Made by a program: the position numbers and the translations under genes
Shown: positions 23,844 through 33,737 of the stretch, piece after piece
Layout of the letters: each line of letters begins with the position of its first letter
Numbering within the stretch: position 1 is the stretch's first letter
Notes under the pieces: generated by a model
Database searches by the model: none
Told to the model about the DNA's origin: nothing
What the model saw: only the letters and a program-made list of their open reading frames with translations
Assembly: GCA_015501055.1 (NCBI GenBank)
Contig: JADNYV010000008.1
Coordinates: 124,001 to 188,000, forward strand
Length of the DNA stretch: 64,000 nucleotides
Direction: 5' to 3'
Source: Mucidula mucida
Taxonomy: Eukaryota; Basidiomycota; Agaricomycetes; Agaricales; Physalacriaceae

Positions 23844-24648
23844 TAGTGCTGCCGTGAGTCGAGTTCAACTCGGACCCTGAACTCGAGTCGACTCGCTCGT
23901 TACTTGATATGGTAACTGAGGAAGCGAGTCCATCAACTCGCTCTGTCAGCCTGCGTGATGCACATCAGTGCGGGACTTTAATATCTTTCAATCTATCTAT
24001 CATCATGTTCATCTTTGTTCACGCTTCACTGCTGTAAAAATCGACTCTTTTACGCATTTCAATAGTGGGGTGACCGTTGGTTGGTAACGACGCCAGGCAT
24101 CAGCTGTCCCTTGCGAACGTGTCTTTTCGTCAAGTAAAGAGACGGATGGTCTCCGACGTGCTGCTATTTCACCTATTCTAATGGAAGTTCTCCAGATACT
24201 TAAATTTTCGTTCCGTGCAGACCGTTTATCATTCTTTGGTGACCTTGTTTGTACCTCAGAGGAGTTGGAGGTGATTAATATTCCTCCGTCTACCATAGAA
24301 CACCTTATAAGCCATGGTCAAATCGACGACCTTTGGAAACTGATTAATTCTGCTGTCTAGTGTTACCTCTACTTACCTAATATAGATTGTTCATACTTCG
24401 TATAATACTTCTCATATTCACTTATGTGTATAGTACTTTATCGAATGCTATTCTGAGTCCACGAACGAGATGTTGAAGACTTGGTGAAGACGACGAGCTC
24501 TCAGTACATGCCGTTGTGCCGACTTGCCATTTTGGGTCTTGGGCTTGAGGCAGCTTGATCTGAACTCGTTGTCCACTCGTTCCAAACAAGCCAGCTCACC
24601 CGGGTCTTCTCGCTCGATCTGAGCTCGACTCGACTCGCGGCAGCACTA
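23844..24648. mobile_element. Nested hAT element, 805 bp, with transposase remnant
   Basis: It starts TAGTGCTGCCGTGAG and ends CGCGGCAGCACTA, a near-perfect inverted pair. The perfect 8-bp duplication ATTGTCAC flanks it (23836-23843 and 24649-24656). The ends differ from the outer element by a T-to-C change (GTTGCC versus GCTGCC), so it is a related but distinct subfamily that jumped into the older copy. It carries the C-terminal end of an hAT transposase at 24088-24360. Confidence 0.88.
24088..24360 (+). pseudogene. hAT transposase C-terminal dimerisation domain, degenerate fragment
   Basis: The frame contains the hAT dimerisation signature CERVFSSSKETDGLRR, then LMEVLQILKFSFRADRL, and ends at a stop 24358-24360. 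Functional hAT transposases of fungi have a CERxFS motif followed by a conserved LMExLQxLK helix. A TAA at 24085-24087 replaces what is usually a tryptophan codon just upstream, and no N-terminal zinc finger or catalytic DDE region is present. This is a dead fragment carried by the nested element. Confidence 0.85.
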
Positions 24649-24904
24649 ATTGTCACTACCGTGCCGTTGCGTGCCGTTGACCATTTTAGGCAGCACCTCG
24701 AGCCATCCCTGAACTCGACTCAAGCGCTCGAGTTGAGCCAACTCCGGTCCGCTTCCTTGAGGAGAACTCGACTCACCTCGCGGCAACACTAGTTGGGACG
24801 TTGGCCGACAGGTTGTCATCAGCCTGGCATGAGCGCAGCCAAATCATACGTTCGTTCGCATATAACATGCCGTACAACCCCCGTTTCCCTTCCATCACCT
24901 CTCC

Positions 24905-26255
24905 ATGTCGCAAGAACTACCCGCAAAGCGCAACATTGTCGTAGTCGGGGGCAACTTTGGAGCGCACGTCGCCCGCTCCTTGTCCCGTTCACTGGATCGC
25001 ACCTTATACAACTTGATTCTCATCAATGCGCGTCCATATCGACTTCATCTCATCGCCGCCGCACGCATGGTTGTGTCGGACTTGGACAATCTAGACACCG
25101 AAGACACGGGCTTTGCACGGTATGACAAGTTGTTCTACAATGGCAATGGTACCTTTGTATGTGGAACGGTGACGGGAATAGAGAAGGAGGAGGGGAAGAA
25201 AGAAGGGGGACGAGTGGTCTTGGAAAGCGGCGAGAAGATTGACTTTAGCGTCCTGGTGCTCGCGACGGGTTGTATTTGGGGCGGTCCATTGGCTATACCG
25301 AATGGCCCGGAGGACGTCACTCGATTCATTCAAGGGACGCGCCAGATGTTCGAGGACGCGCAGAACATTGTCCTCGTTGGCGCAGGGCCAGCTGCGATAG
25401 GTATGTCTCTTTTGTCTGGATTGTTCGCGTACACACTGACTGCTTTGCAGAATTTGCCGGGGAAATTAATGAAGTTTGGCCAGTATGTTGTATATCACCC
25501 TCCCTTGACCAGTCTATCGAGTCGTATCTTGTTCAGGATAAGGGTGTCACCATCGTACACCGCGGCAGTCAACTATTAACAGACATCTACACCGACAAAT
25601 TCCGGGTTGGTATCCTCCGCGATTTGGAAGCACGCGGTGTTCGTGTCATTCTGAACGACACGGTAGACCTCGAGATACCTTCTGCTGCTACTTCTGTAGT
25701 CACTCATAAAGGACAAGAGATCAATGCAGACCTCATCGTACGCGTCCTCTGTCGTGCTTCTCATTGACGGCTGACTTCTTCATTCAACAGCTCCCGATGT
25801 GGGGGACACGCCCGAATACCGCATATATTGCGTCTTCCCTAGGAGCTGATACCCTGGCAGAGAACGGATGCGTCAAAATTAGACCAACGTTCCAATTGCA
25901 TGATCATACGGAAATCTTCGCTATGGGTGATATCATCGACTGGCCTGAAGTGAAGCAATCACTGAAAGCAGGTCGACATGCCGCTATCGTTAGCAAGAAC
26001 GTTGTCAGTTACCTCCAAGGCAAACCCCTGAAAGAGTACAAGGGCAGTTACGAGGTGCTGATCCTAACAGGTGGCAAGGTATGATACCTCACTCGTACTT
26101 GGAATTTTTGCTTATTCCTTGATCACCTTGTTCAGAAGGGCGGCCTTGGCTTCATCGGTATTTGGTGGGGCATCATCGTCGGTGCATGGTTTGTAAGGTT
26201 GAACAGAGGGCGCAATCTTGCCATTCCTTTCTTTAGACGGTCGTCGGGATACTGA
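24905..26255 (+). CDS. AIF2/FSP1-like FAD-dependent oxidoreductase, copy 2
   Basis: Five exons (24905-25400, 25451-25482, 25537-25737, 25791-26078, 26136-26255) give 378 aa. Motifs: FAD Rossmann NIVVVGGNFGAHVAR, VLVLATGCIWGG, NAD(P) Rossmann IVLVGAGPAAIE, and EIFAMGDIIDWPEVKQS. The C-terminal hydrophobic GFIGIWWGIIVGAWFV is shared with copy 1. Exons 2-5 are identical in length to those of copy 1 (32, 201, 288, 120 nt), which supports tandem duplication; copies 1 and 2 also share residues such as LILINARP and WGGP/AxAxP. The start codon lies only 113 bp from the end of the hAT insertion, so the promoter must be tiny or overlap the transposon. TATAAC at 24861-24866 is a possible core element. 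It converges tail-to-tail on copy 3 with 120 bp between stop codons. Confidence 0.92.
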
Positions 26256-26375
26256 TCATGATCACGAGCTTGTATTCGTACGCACATCTGACGCGCTTTC
26301 CGTTATTGACGACAATATAAATAGCGATCCCATCGAGTATCTGGTATATGCACCGGCAATGATTGAGCTCGTCCA

Positions 26376-27709
26376 TCACAAGCCCATGCTTGCTTGGAAC
26401 TGAGGAACCATGAGTGTGCGCGACTTGGCCATTCTTGCCATCCAGGCGCCGAACGTTATGCCCCATAGTAAGCCGACGTACGCTACGCCACCCTCCTACA
26501 AGGCTCGTGTCAATCGTTACAGAAAACACTTGGATGCACTGCCGATCTCACCTTGCCGTTTGTAACCAAGATCATCTCGGGCATGCCTTTGTACTTCTTG
26601 GGAGCGGTCCCATTTTTGACGTAGCTCAAAATATTGGCAGAGACAACGCCTGCGTGGAACTGCGCCTTGCCGGCTTGCTTCTGCTCCTTGATATCCGTGA
26701 TGTCTCCGAGTGCGAATATTTCCGGGTGGTTCGGGAGCTGGAGTGTGGGCGTGACTTTGACGAAGCCTTTGCTGTCGAGTACGTCGGATCCCAGGGATGA
26801 CAGGAACTCGGTGTTGGGACGGGTACCCCACGCCGCGACCTGTTGAGCGTGGATTAGCTGGGAGACTTGAAGTGAGTCATGACTTACAACGAGGTCGCCT
26901 TCTAAAGTCTTTCCATTCCGAGTCTTGACTGACCCATCCACAGGTGTGAAATCATCGACGTAGTCGTTATACACGAACTTGACTCCTCGTGCGGCAAAGC
27001 TGGACTCGGTGCGACGACGGAATTTATCAGGATACGAATCGTTGAGTAGTTGGGGTAACGCTTGAACGACTGTGACCGTCTTTTTCTGGAGCGAAGTATC
27101 AACTAACGTTCGAGAAATGATTGACCACGTACAGGCCACAGATCTTTAATCTCTCCCGCAATTTCTGTAGCGCCGGTTAGATCACAAGTTGAAGGGCTTT
27201 TCACGAAGTAGGAGCGCACCTAGACCAACTGCTCCTCCGCCAGCGATGACAACACTCTTTGCGCTGTCAAACTCCTTCCGCCTTGTAGCCAACCACTCTG
27301 TCACGGCCTCCTCGTCATTCGGGAACGCTAGTGGTCCAGGCCAGTTTGCACCCGTCGCCAGAACCAGCACGTCAAAAGGAACCTTCTCTCCGTTGTCTAA
27401 AGTTACCGAGCCACCTTTCTTTCCTCTCTTCTGCACAGCTGTGACGGCTGCCTGCACAAAGGTGCCCTTCCCGTCGTGGAACACCTTGTCGAAGCGCGCA
27501 AAGGCGGTCCTTTCGAGGGCATCGCGGTCAGAGACGACCATGCGCGCGGTGGCGATGAGGTGAATGCGGTAGGGGCGTGGGTCTACGAGGATAAGGTTGT
27601 GCTTTGACGCGTCGAGGCTCACGGAGAGGGTGCGCGCCACAGCAGCTCCATATCCGCCTCCGACGACGACGATGTTGGGCTTTCCGTTGTTGGGTATTTG
27701 AGAAGACAT
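26376..27709 (-). CDS. AIF2/FSP1-like FAD-dependent oxidoreductase, copy 3
   Basis: Five exons (27709-27220, 27164-27133, 27085-26888, 26839-26552, 26495-26376) give 375 aa. The intron positions match copies 1 and 2; only exon 3 is one codon shorter. Motifs: NIVVVGGGYGAAVART (FAD), VLVLATGANWPG, VVIAGGGAVGLE (NAD(P)), HPEIFALGDITDIKEQKQ, and C-terminal YVGLLWGITFGAWMAR. In place of GNFGAHVAR it has GGYGAAVAR, and KEQKQA replaces WPEVKQ, so it forms a subgroup with copy 4. The substrate is unknown; quinones are a guess from FSP1. An in-frame ATG 18 bp upstream (27727) is possible. A TATAAG on the minus strand at 27753-27748 is well placed, 39 bp before the start. Confidence 0.92.
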
Positions 27710-27747
27710 CTTTAGGTGAGGAAACAATAAGAAGACATTTCGCGACT

Positions 27748-27753
27748 CTTATA
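27748..27753 (-). promoter_or_regulatory. TATA box of AIF2-like copy 3
   Basis: TATAAG on the minus strand, ending 39 bp upstream of the start codon of copy 3. Assigned by sequence and spacing only. Confidence 0.45.
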
Positions 27754-28349
27754 CCAATGCATCGCGAACTACATACATTTACCAAGCGCATTTGCAAGCA
27801 TACATCCTCCATAAGCTAGCCCGTCAGCGCAAATGACTACAATGTCAATTTCAAGGTGTCATTATCTTATCTTATCTGGAGTGTGGCGGAGCTTTAGGTA
27901 TCCGTGCTTTCTGAATTTATGATCTGAAGCAGTGGCAGAGTGGATTTGCAAAAGAGGCTAACCTTTTGCAATGTCTAGAAGATAAATCGCGAGGTAGGCT
28001 AGTCAATGGCTATTTCATCAGCGTCGTTGACAAGTCACTTGTATACAAAATTCGGCAATGACTGTCGAAGATCTTGCAAGATCCTTTGACGCTTTGACGA
28101 CTCTTTGTCACGACGATCAGCTCTCCATATCTGATATTCATCTGAACGTTCGGCGCCCGGATTTGTCAGAATTGAGTCGCTAGAGTTAGAGTCATTGCTA
28201 ATCGTAACAGGAGTATATATCGTATTTGCCACCGTAGCCTCAAGATCCCACAGTTCAGGTTGATCTTTAGTCATTCCCTGAACTGAACCTAGGTAGAGAG
28301 CGAAATCCCTGCTCATAGTCAACGACTGGGATTTGCTACTACACCACTC
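27754..28349. other. Intergenic between copy 3 and the SDR gene
   Basis: About 600 bp. A 95-codon minus-strand frame at 28035-28322 has no motif and no splice continuation, so I do not call it. The rest is the promoter of copy 3 and the 3' flank of the SDR. Confidence 0.4.
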
Positions 28350-29411
28350 TCAGATTCTCGGGTGATAGTTATACTTCTTCCTAGTAACGCGATCCACCAA
28401 CGTCGGCCAGAACATATACAAGATTGGCGCGATAGTTTGTGACGCTGGCATAAAGACCGTCTTCTCTCGATTATCGACCGCTTCGATGCATCTCTTCGCT
28501 ACCTTCTCAACCTTTAGTCCAGATTGATTTTCATTGAGACTAGTCGCGTCGGCATCGACAGCAGAAGATCTGAATGAGCCTTCCACGGTGGAGGGAAGAA
28601 TACAAGAGAAGGCGATCGAAGGGTGCTCGACGGACAGGGCTTGATACAAGACGAGGGACGCGGCTTTTGTGGAACCGTAAAGCGCCCGAGTAGGGCAAGG
28701 AATGACGGCACCGAGTGATGATACAAGGAGGATGGAGGGCGATGCGGAGGAACGCGTGAGTAAAGGGATCTAGTACGCGATATTAGCAGGCCCAATAGTC
28801 TATATATGCACGTACAAACGTCACCGCGACAACAAGCGGTCCGTAGTAGTTTACACGCGTCGCAGCCTCGGTAGCGGCGACTGTCTTTTGCACTCCTTCC
28901 TTGTCGATGTCTGGCAGTTGTCTCGCAGTTTCTAGGTGCTCTATTCCTGCGATACCAAGGATTGGTTGTAACGCAGAGACACCTGCCGTCAAGATCAACG
29001 TATCGAATCCGTTCCATTCTAGAGCGACATCAGGAATCATCACAGGCAAAATTCTGCACTATTCTCACCGTTTTGAAGAGTGTCGCGGAGCGCTATCATG
29101 TCGTCGATAGAGGCAATATCAGCCGCAACCGAGAGTAATCTGCGTGCGCTGCCCGGCTTGGCTGTACACATCTCTACCGTCTCGTTCAACTTCTCTTGAC
29201 GCCTGCCAACAATGCAGACTCTAGCGCCTCTCTCCACATACTGCTTCGCTATCTCCCGACCAATACCTGTGCCAGCACCTAGAACAAGGACCCGTTCTTC
29301 AGATTGAGATATCCTGCCAAGGCGAGCGGGTGTCCTTGCGTATCGCCATAGCTGCCGCACGAGAAATAGAGCTGGAATCCCCGCGAGAAGTATCGTCGAT
29401 TTCGCGTTCAT
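28350..29411 (-). CDS. Membrane-anchored short-chain dehydrogenase/reductase
   Basis: Three exons (29411-29069, 29018-28816, 28769-28350) give 321 aa. A hydrophobic N-terminus (STILLAGIPALFLVRQLW) is the probable membrane anchor. The cofactor site is VLVLGAGTGIGREIA (residues about 40-54), with RR at the end of the second strand (VCIVGRRQEKL), suggesting NADP preference. The active site has SSLGA for the catalytic serine and YGSTK for the YxxxK pair. An NNAG equivalent reads TAGVS (LILTAGVSALQP). The layout resembles 11-beta-hydroxysteroid dehydrogenase-like or 3-ketosphinganine reductase-like SDRs of the ER. The substrate cannot be named from sequence; a lipid is likely given the anchor and the neighbouring desaturase. 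All splice phases agree. Confidence 0.88.
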
Positions 29412-30381
29412 TGTCGTCGAAGTTTTTGGGCAAGATTGAGGTAGAGCGTATTGATATCAAAACGATACAATGAGAAGCCGGCTACTCGAGTACTTAGTAT
29501 TGAAGCCTTTGACGGATATTGAATGCAAAGAGGAACAGATCGCAGGTGAGCGTCGCCGTCAGAGACGGATTTTGATCCTGCCTAATTTGGAGAGAGCCAG
29601 GTCAAAAACTTCGCGGACAAGAGTTGGACAAGAGCCATAACGTTGTTAGGCATTAGGCGTTACGGTTAAGCGATACATACTTAAGTGAGAGTAAACTTCC
29701 GTTAGCCCTTTCAGTGTCTCAAATATCTGTCTATGTCAGTCAAGTCAAACTTCCCCGCTCGCTGAACTGGAAAAGTTTCGGATTCATGTTCGTCACGGAG
29801 ATATCAATGCATGAGGTGGCGTAGGGAGAGAGATCGGAATGGGAGATGGAGAGTTTGCGGAGCGACATGGACTTCAAGGGGAGAACGGCACTACGAGAAC
29901 ATGCACAATTCCTGAACTTCAGACAGTGCCGCCATCAAGCGCAACTGTCAGCGCCGACTCGCTGCAGCTGACTTAGGGCTAGTCGCGAGTACATTATCCG
30001 TAGTTCTTCTAAGCAGGAGCCGCACATCAAGATTGCCCTACATGGCCTACACGGCATAAACGCGCTTCATCCTTGCCACGAGTGACTCCAGTTGAGTATT
30101 CAGGGCCACAAATTCTTGACATGAAGGACCATCCTGCACCTACATTATTTTCTATCCAAGACTTCAGAAGGATGAAGGGTAAGCTTGATACAGAGAGCAG
30201 ATACGGAGGAAAATGAAATGCAATGAATACGACGAAATGGAAACTTTCACAGCGCCTTAGCCCGAGACCACACAGACAGTGTAAAATCCGTGTCCGTATT
30301 CCAGCTCATTCGAGCGTCATCTACATATAGAAATCTATAATGCGAAAAGGCAGTAAGGCAAGTCCACACCGGAACTAATCA
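29412..30381. other. Long intergenic region, nothing recognised
   Basis: 970 bp. It includes the promoter of the SDR and the 3' flank of OLE1. I see no coding frame above 60 codons with a motif, no RNA gene and no repeat. Confidence 0.45.
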
Positions 30382-31981
30382 TTAATCCATCAACTTCCCC
30401 GCCTTTACCTTGGGCACAATGGCATCATCGTCATCATCGCTCCACGCCGTTGTGCTGCCAGAGAAATTGCTGTTGCCGAGTTCCTGGTAACGCGCAATCT
30501 TCAGTCGCTGGGAAGGAGGAACGCGCTTGACGATGTCTAGGATGTGCGGGTGGCCACCATGAAGGACACCAACACGTTTCATGGCGAGCAGCTACAAAAA
30601 ATCAGATGAGAAGATGCTTGCCAAGTGAACAGACATACGTTGTGGGCCGCATTCGAATGGTCGTAAACGCCGCCAAAGAAGGCAGTGGTAGCATCCTTGC
30701 CGATGAACCGGGTGATGAGATGTGCACCGCCGGGGTGCTCTTCGACGAAAGTTGTCACGTCATGAATGAAACCAGAGATGAGAATGAGAGGGCGCTTGGT
30801 CGTTTGACTTTGAACTGAGAGATGAATGAGCACGAAATATCGGAAGCGAATGAGTACGACTGACAGCTTTCATACGAAATAACAGGCAGTTCATTTGAGT
30901 CGGCGGGCCAGGCAAGTTTCTCTTGCGTCGAACGCAAGCGCTTCAACTCCATAGTAAGCTGACCCTTACGCACTTCATTCTCCGGGAAGACTTTCAAGTG
31001 GCTCGCCAACCCGATCTTGTGCATAACCCAAATGAACCACTTCGTGGGGTCGTACTGGTACCATCTGATCGCATTTCGATAGTCCATTGGGAACTACAGG
31101 AGCATTCAGCTGCTGCTGATAGCCGCTGCAAGATTCACTGACCTGGTGATGAAAATTGTGGTAGCCTTCGCCAACAGTGACAAATGCGGTAATCATATGG
31201 TCCTTGGGCGTGTGCTTATCGTCGAAGGGCGACTCTCCGAGCCAGTGAGCAAGTGAATTGACACAGAAAGTGGACTGTGACAGAAGATCAATGACGGCAT
31301 AAACAACTCGAGACATAAACGCGCTTGGTGAAGGAAGCAGAGACGGACTACACCGGCATAGACACATCCGCCACGAGCGTCACCCCAACCGTAATGGGCA
31401 ACGAGGGTGGGAATGACAAAGGCCGCGACGACGATGAGGATGAGGTAATACTTGTGCTGCCACTGGACGATAGTGTTCTTGTTCAAGTCAGTGACGTCGG
31501 CGACACCAGGCTTGCGACGGGGCTTGATGAGCATCCAGCCAATATGCGAATAGAGAAAGCCACGGTGAGCATTGTAAGGGTCAAGGTCAGTGTCGGTGTA
31601 GCGATGATGGGCACGGTGGCCACGCGCCCACCACTTGATGGAGCCTTCGACAGCACCAGCACCAGCGAGGGCGAGAAAGTACTGCAGAGGCTTGGAGGCG
31701 TTGTAGGCTCTGTGTGCCCAAAGTCTATGATATCCTGCAGTGATGCCGAGAGCAGTGATGTAGTAGTAGAGGACGCTCCAGACAGCGGTTTGCCAGCGCA
31801 GCGGAGTCGAATACGCGCCAATGACACCCATGATTGGGGTCGTGAGCAGAACGATCGTCGAAATCCAGTTTATGTTACTGAGCAGGTTGCCGAACGTGAT
31901 TGGAGGTAGAGGCTTCGTGTTCTTGAGTGTTTGAAAGACATAGTTGTCGGGGATGTCGATGTCGACTGGTATAGCGCTCAT
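30382..31981 (-). CDS. OLE1: Stearoyl-CoA (delta-9) fatty-acid desaturase with C-terminal cytochrome b5
   Basis: It inserts the first double bond into palmitoyl- and stearoyl-CoA at the ER membrane. Five exons (31981-31325, 31274-31143, 31093-30865, 30814-30639, 30591-30382) give 467 aa. The three histidine boxes are [22 protein letters not shown] and EGYHNFHHQ. Hydrophobic helices precede box 1 and follow box 2. The C-terminal cytochrome b5 domain has [15 protein letters not shown] with the first haem-ligand His, and HSNAAHN with the second. The fusion is typical of fungal OLE1. Intron 1 is read as GC-AG (donor GCGCGT at 31324), because this is the only splice that keeps [20 protein letters not shown] in frame with the family's usual spacing. 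It lies between AIF2-like copies 3 and 4. Confidence 0.95.
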
Positions 31982-32669
31982 GGTGGTCGTCGTGCAAAAG
32001 CCAGATTCTGGATCTCTGGGGATGTGGGGTTAAAGAACCACGCCACCAAATAGCACCAAGCGTTGTACACAGCCACGTCCTCTTGCCATGTGATTAGGAG
32101 TCAAGCCTTTGTGCTGCCCAAAATGTCGCCCTGCAGCCTGCCGGGCGTGTCAAATGAGTTCGTAGTAGCACGCTCCAGGACGACGGGCATAACATAAAGC
32201 AGCTATACAGTTCAGAACGCAGCTATACAGCTCAGAACGCACTTCTCATCAGCCACAATGCAGCCCACAGCCCGTCGTCGAGCGTACGCATATATGCGAT
32301 GCCGACCATGGTAAGTCCAAGGTGCCTGATGATGGTCCCATTCTCTTCATCCCCAACTTCATACGGTATCCTACAGCGCCGGGCGATAAAGACGTGCGAT
32401 AGATCTGTAGAGGCGACCGAATTGACCGGGTTACATACGGCGCGGATCCTGGTCAAAAAGCTGACGAGAAGACAAAATTATAGCGGAACGGAGTTCTCTC
32501 CTGCTGCGCCAGAGTCACAGGTCAATAGAGGGACAGAGCTCCGAACCAATTTCCTGTTGACGGAAATCAGGTATACACATCGCTGGTCACGCAAATGAGA
32601 TAGATAGACGTTGTAGATACCATTGATCTCCCACTTGTACACCAAACAGAACATGAACTGGAAGCTGTA
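31982..32669. other. Intergenic, OLE1 promoter
   Basis: 688 bp. It contains the duplicated word AGCTATACAG.TCAGAACGC at about 32202-32240 (two near-identical 18-bp copies in tandem). No gene is supported. Confidence 0.45.
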
Positions 32670-33285
32670 CTATTGGGTCTCGGGATCCCAGTGAGACCCA
32701 GTAGCAGCAGCAGCAGCATCGGCCTCATTCTCGAATTTCTAAAGGCGTTAATTAGATAGAGAACGAACTTAATGAAGACTACTCACAATGAGATACTGGT
32801 ACACCTTGTTCGGTGCCTACCTATTCTTCTCCCTATCGCTCAAGAACCGCCACCTAGATTGTTCTGGGGAAGCTAGACCTGCGCCAGCATACTCTCTTTC
32901 CTGTATGCCAGGTAAGAGAGTATGCAAGTCGCGTGACCGAGTATCCTGGCCGCCAAGAAAATTTCCGCTGGATGCTGCTCTGTGTCGGCGCAATCATCAG
33001 CTAGGCGTCTTTGACATCGCGCAGTACGTTATGCCAAGTTCTTCTAGTGCTTCTTACCTTGCATGTGCGCGAGGAGGAAACCTTCATTGGTGTACAGCGT
33101 TGCATAGAGATAGCCGAGATTTGGTGAGGAAATCACAATGAACACAGTGACACTGCGACCGACACACACCTGGCCAAATCTATCGTCTCTCAAGCACGCA
33201 AACGCTCACGTCAGTCGACGTTGGTCTCGGACGGCCCAACAGCCACCGCCAAATTAGATCCTAGTCGACTATATCGCTTAGGCAT
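32670..33285 (-). CDS. Small unrecognised protein (130 aa), hydrophobic in the middle; one -1 break
   Basis: Five short exons fit well: 33285-33210, 33152-33058, 33000-32879, 32816-32787 and 32738-32670, all with GT-AG introns of 40-62 bp. The product begins MPKRYSRLGSNLAVAVG, has a hydrophobic stretch VTVFIVISSPNLGYLYATLY, a second one AEIFLAARILGHATCILSYL, and a soluble tail ending TGSHWDPETQ. Two membrane segments are plausible. I do not recognise the family and no domain is evident. Exon 1 needs one extra G in the run complementary to 33235-33237 to join the N-terminus to AVRDQRRLTV; with it the coding length is exactly 131 codons. No single exon is long enough to be seen as an open frame, so this gene is easily missed. 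It could be a mitochondrial or ER membrane subunit; this is a guess. Confidence 0.6.
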
Positions 33286-33737
33286 TGGTTGGTTTCTGGA
33301 AAAGAACACGTATACCTAGATGAAAAAAAGTTAGTTCAACATTCTAATCACTAGAGGACAAAGAAAAGCTCACCGATTCTAACACGTTATACGAGGCTCA
33401 GGGAGAGGACAAAGAAAGATTTAGACGATGTTCCGCTTTGATTTCTAAACGCTGCCGACCAATTTGCTACTTTCTCATGTTTTCTGCGGTGCTGATCGCG
33501 AACGACAGAGAAGAAAGATTAACGCGGACCCTATTCGTTTAGTCAGCACCTTACATCCGTCTCTCCGCCATCGACGTTCAAACAGGCCGTTGACGGTTAT
33601 CGAATACAGAAATAGTCATAGCTGGCAGGTAAAGCGTGAGAGACAGTGCACGCCTAGCTCTTAAACGGAATAGTGTCTACTAGTCCAAGGTGATTCAAAG
33701 GTATACGTCTATTTGATATAAGAGCGTTCGTGAGCAG
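33286..33737. other. Intergenic, nothing recognised
   Basis: 452 bp between the small membrane-protein gene and the GH16 gene. No motif-bearing frame is seen. Confidence 0.4.

Larger units (their letters stand above)
22981..24791. mobile_element. Non-autonomous hAT element with a second hAT element nested inside
   Basis: The 1,811-bp insertion begins TAGTGTTGCCGCGAG and ends with its exact inverse, CTCGCGGCAACACTA. It is flanked by the perfect 8-bp duplication GTTGGGAC (22973-22980 and 24792-24799). Subterminal regions are rich in repeated ACTCGACTCG-like words, as in hAT elements whose transposase binds subterminal motifs. Subtracting the nested element (23844-24648 plus its 8-bp duplication) leaves about 1 kb with no long coding frame, so the outer copy is non-autonomous. 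An additional right-end-like inverted repeat at 23544-23558 inside it has no matching partner. It lies between AIF2-like copies 1 and 2, and its right end is 113 bp from the start codon of copy 2. Confidence 0.88.

Noticed and set aside
22981..24791. A Helitron or LTR element
   Set aside because: Inverted ends and 8-bp duplications fit hAT; no LTRs, no CTRR end, no reverse transcriptase.
27925..27965. tRNA-like words (GCAGTGGCAGAGTGG)
   Set aside because: No acceptor stem, anticodon arm or T-loop could be folded around them.
28035..28322. 95-codon minus frame between AIF2-like copy 3 and the SDR
   Set aside because: No motif, no hydrophobic segment and no splice continuation.
31325..31909. 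194-codon open frame on the plus strand over OLE1 exon 1
   Set aside because: It is antisense to the strongly conserved desaturase histidine boxes and has no motif; a shadow of codon bias.
32700..32720. AGC trinucleotide run as a microsatellite
   Set aside because: It is the poly-Ala codon run in the last exon of the small membrane-protein gene.
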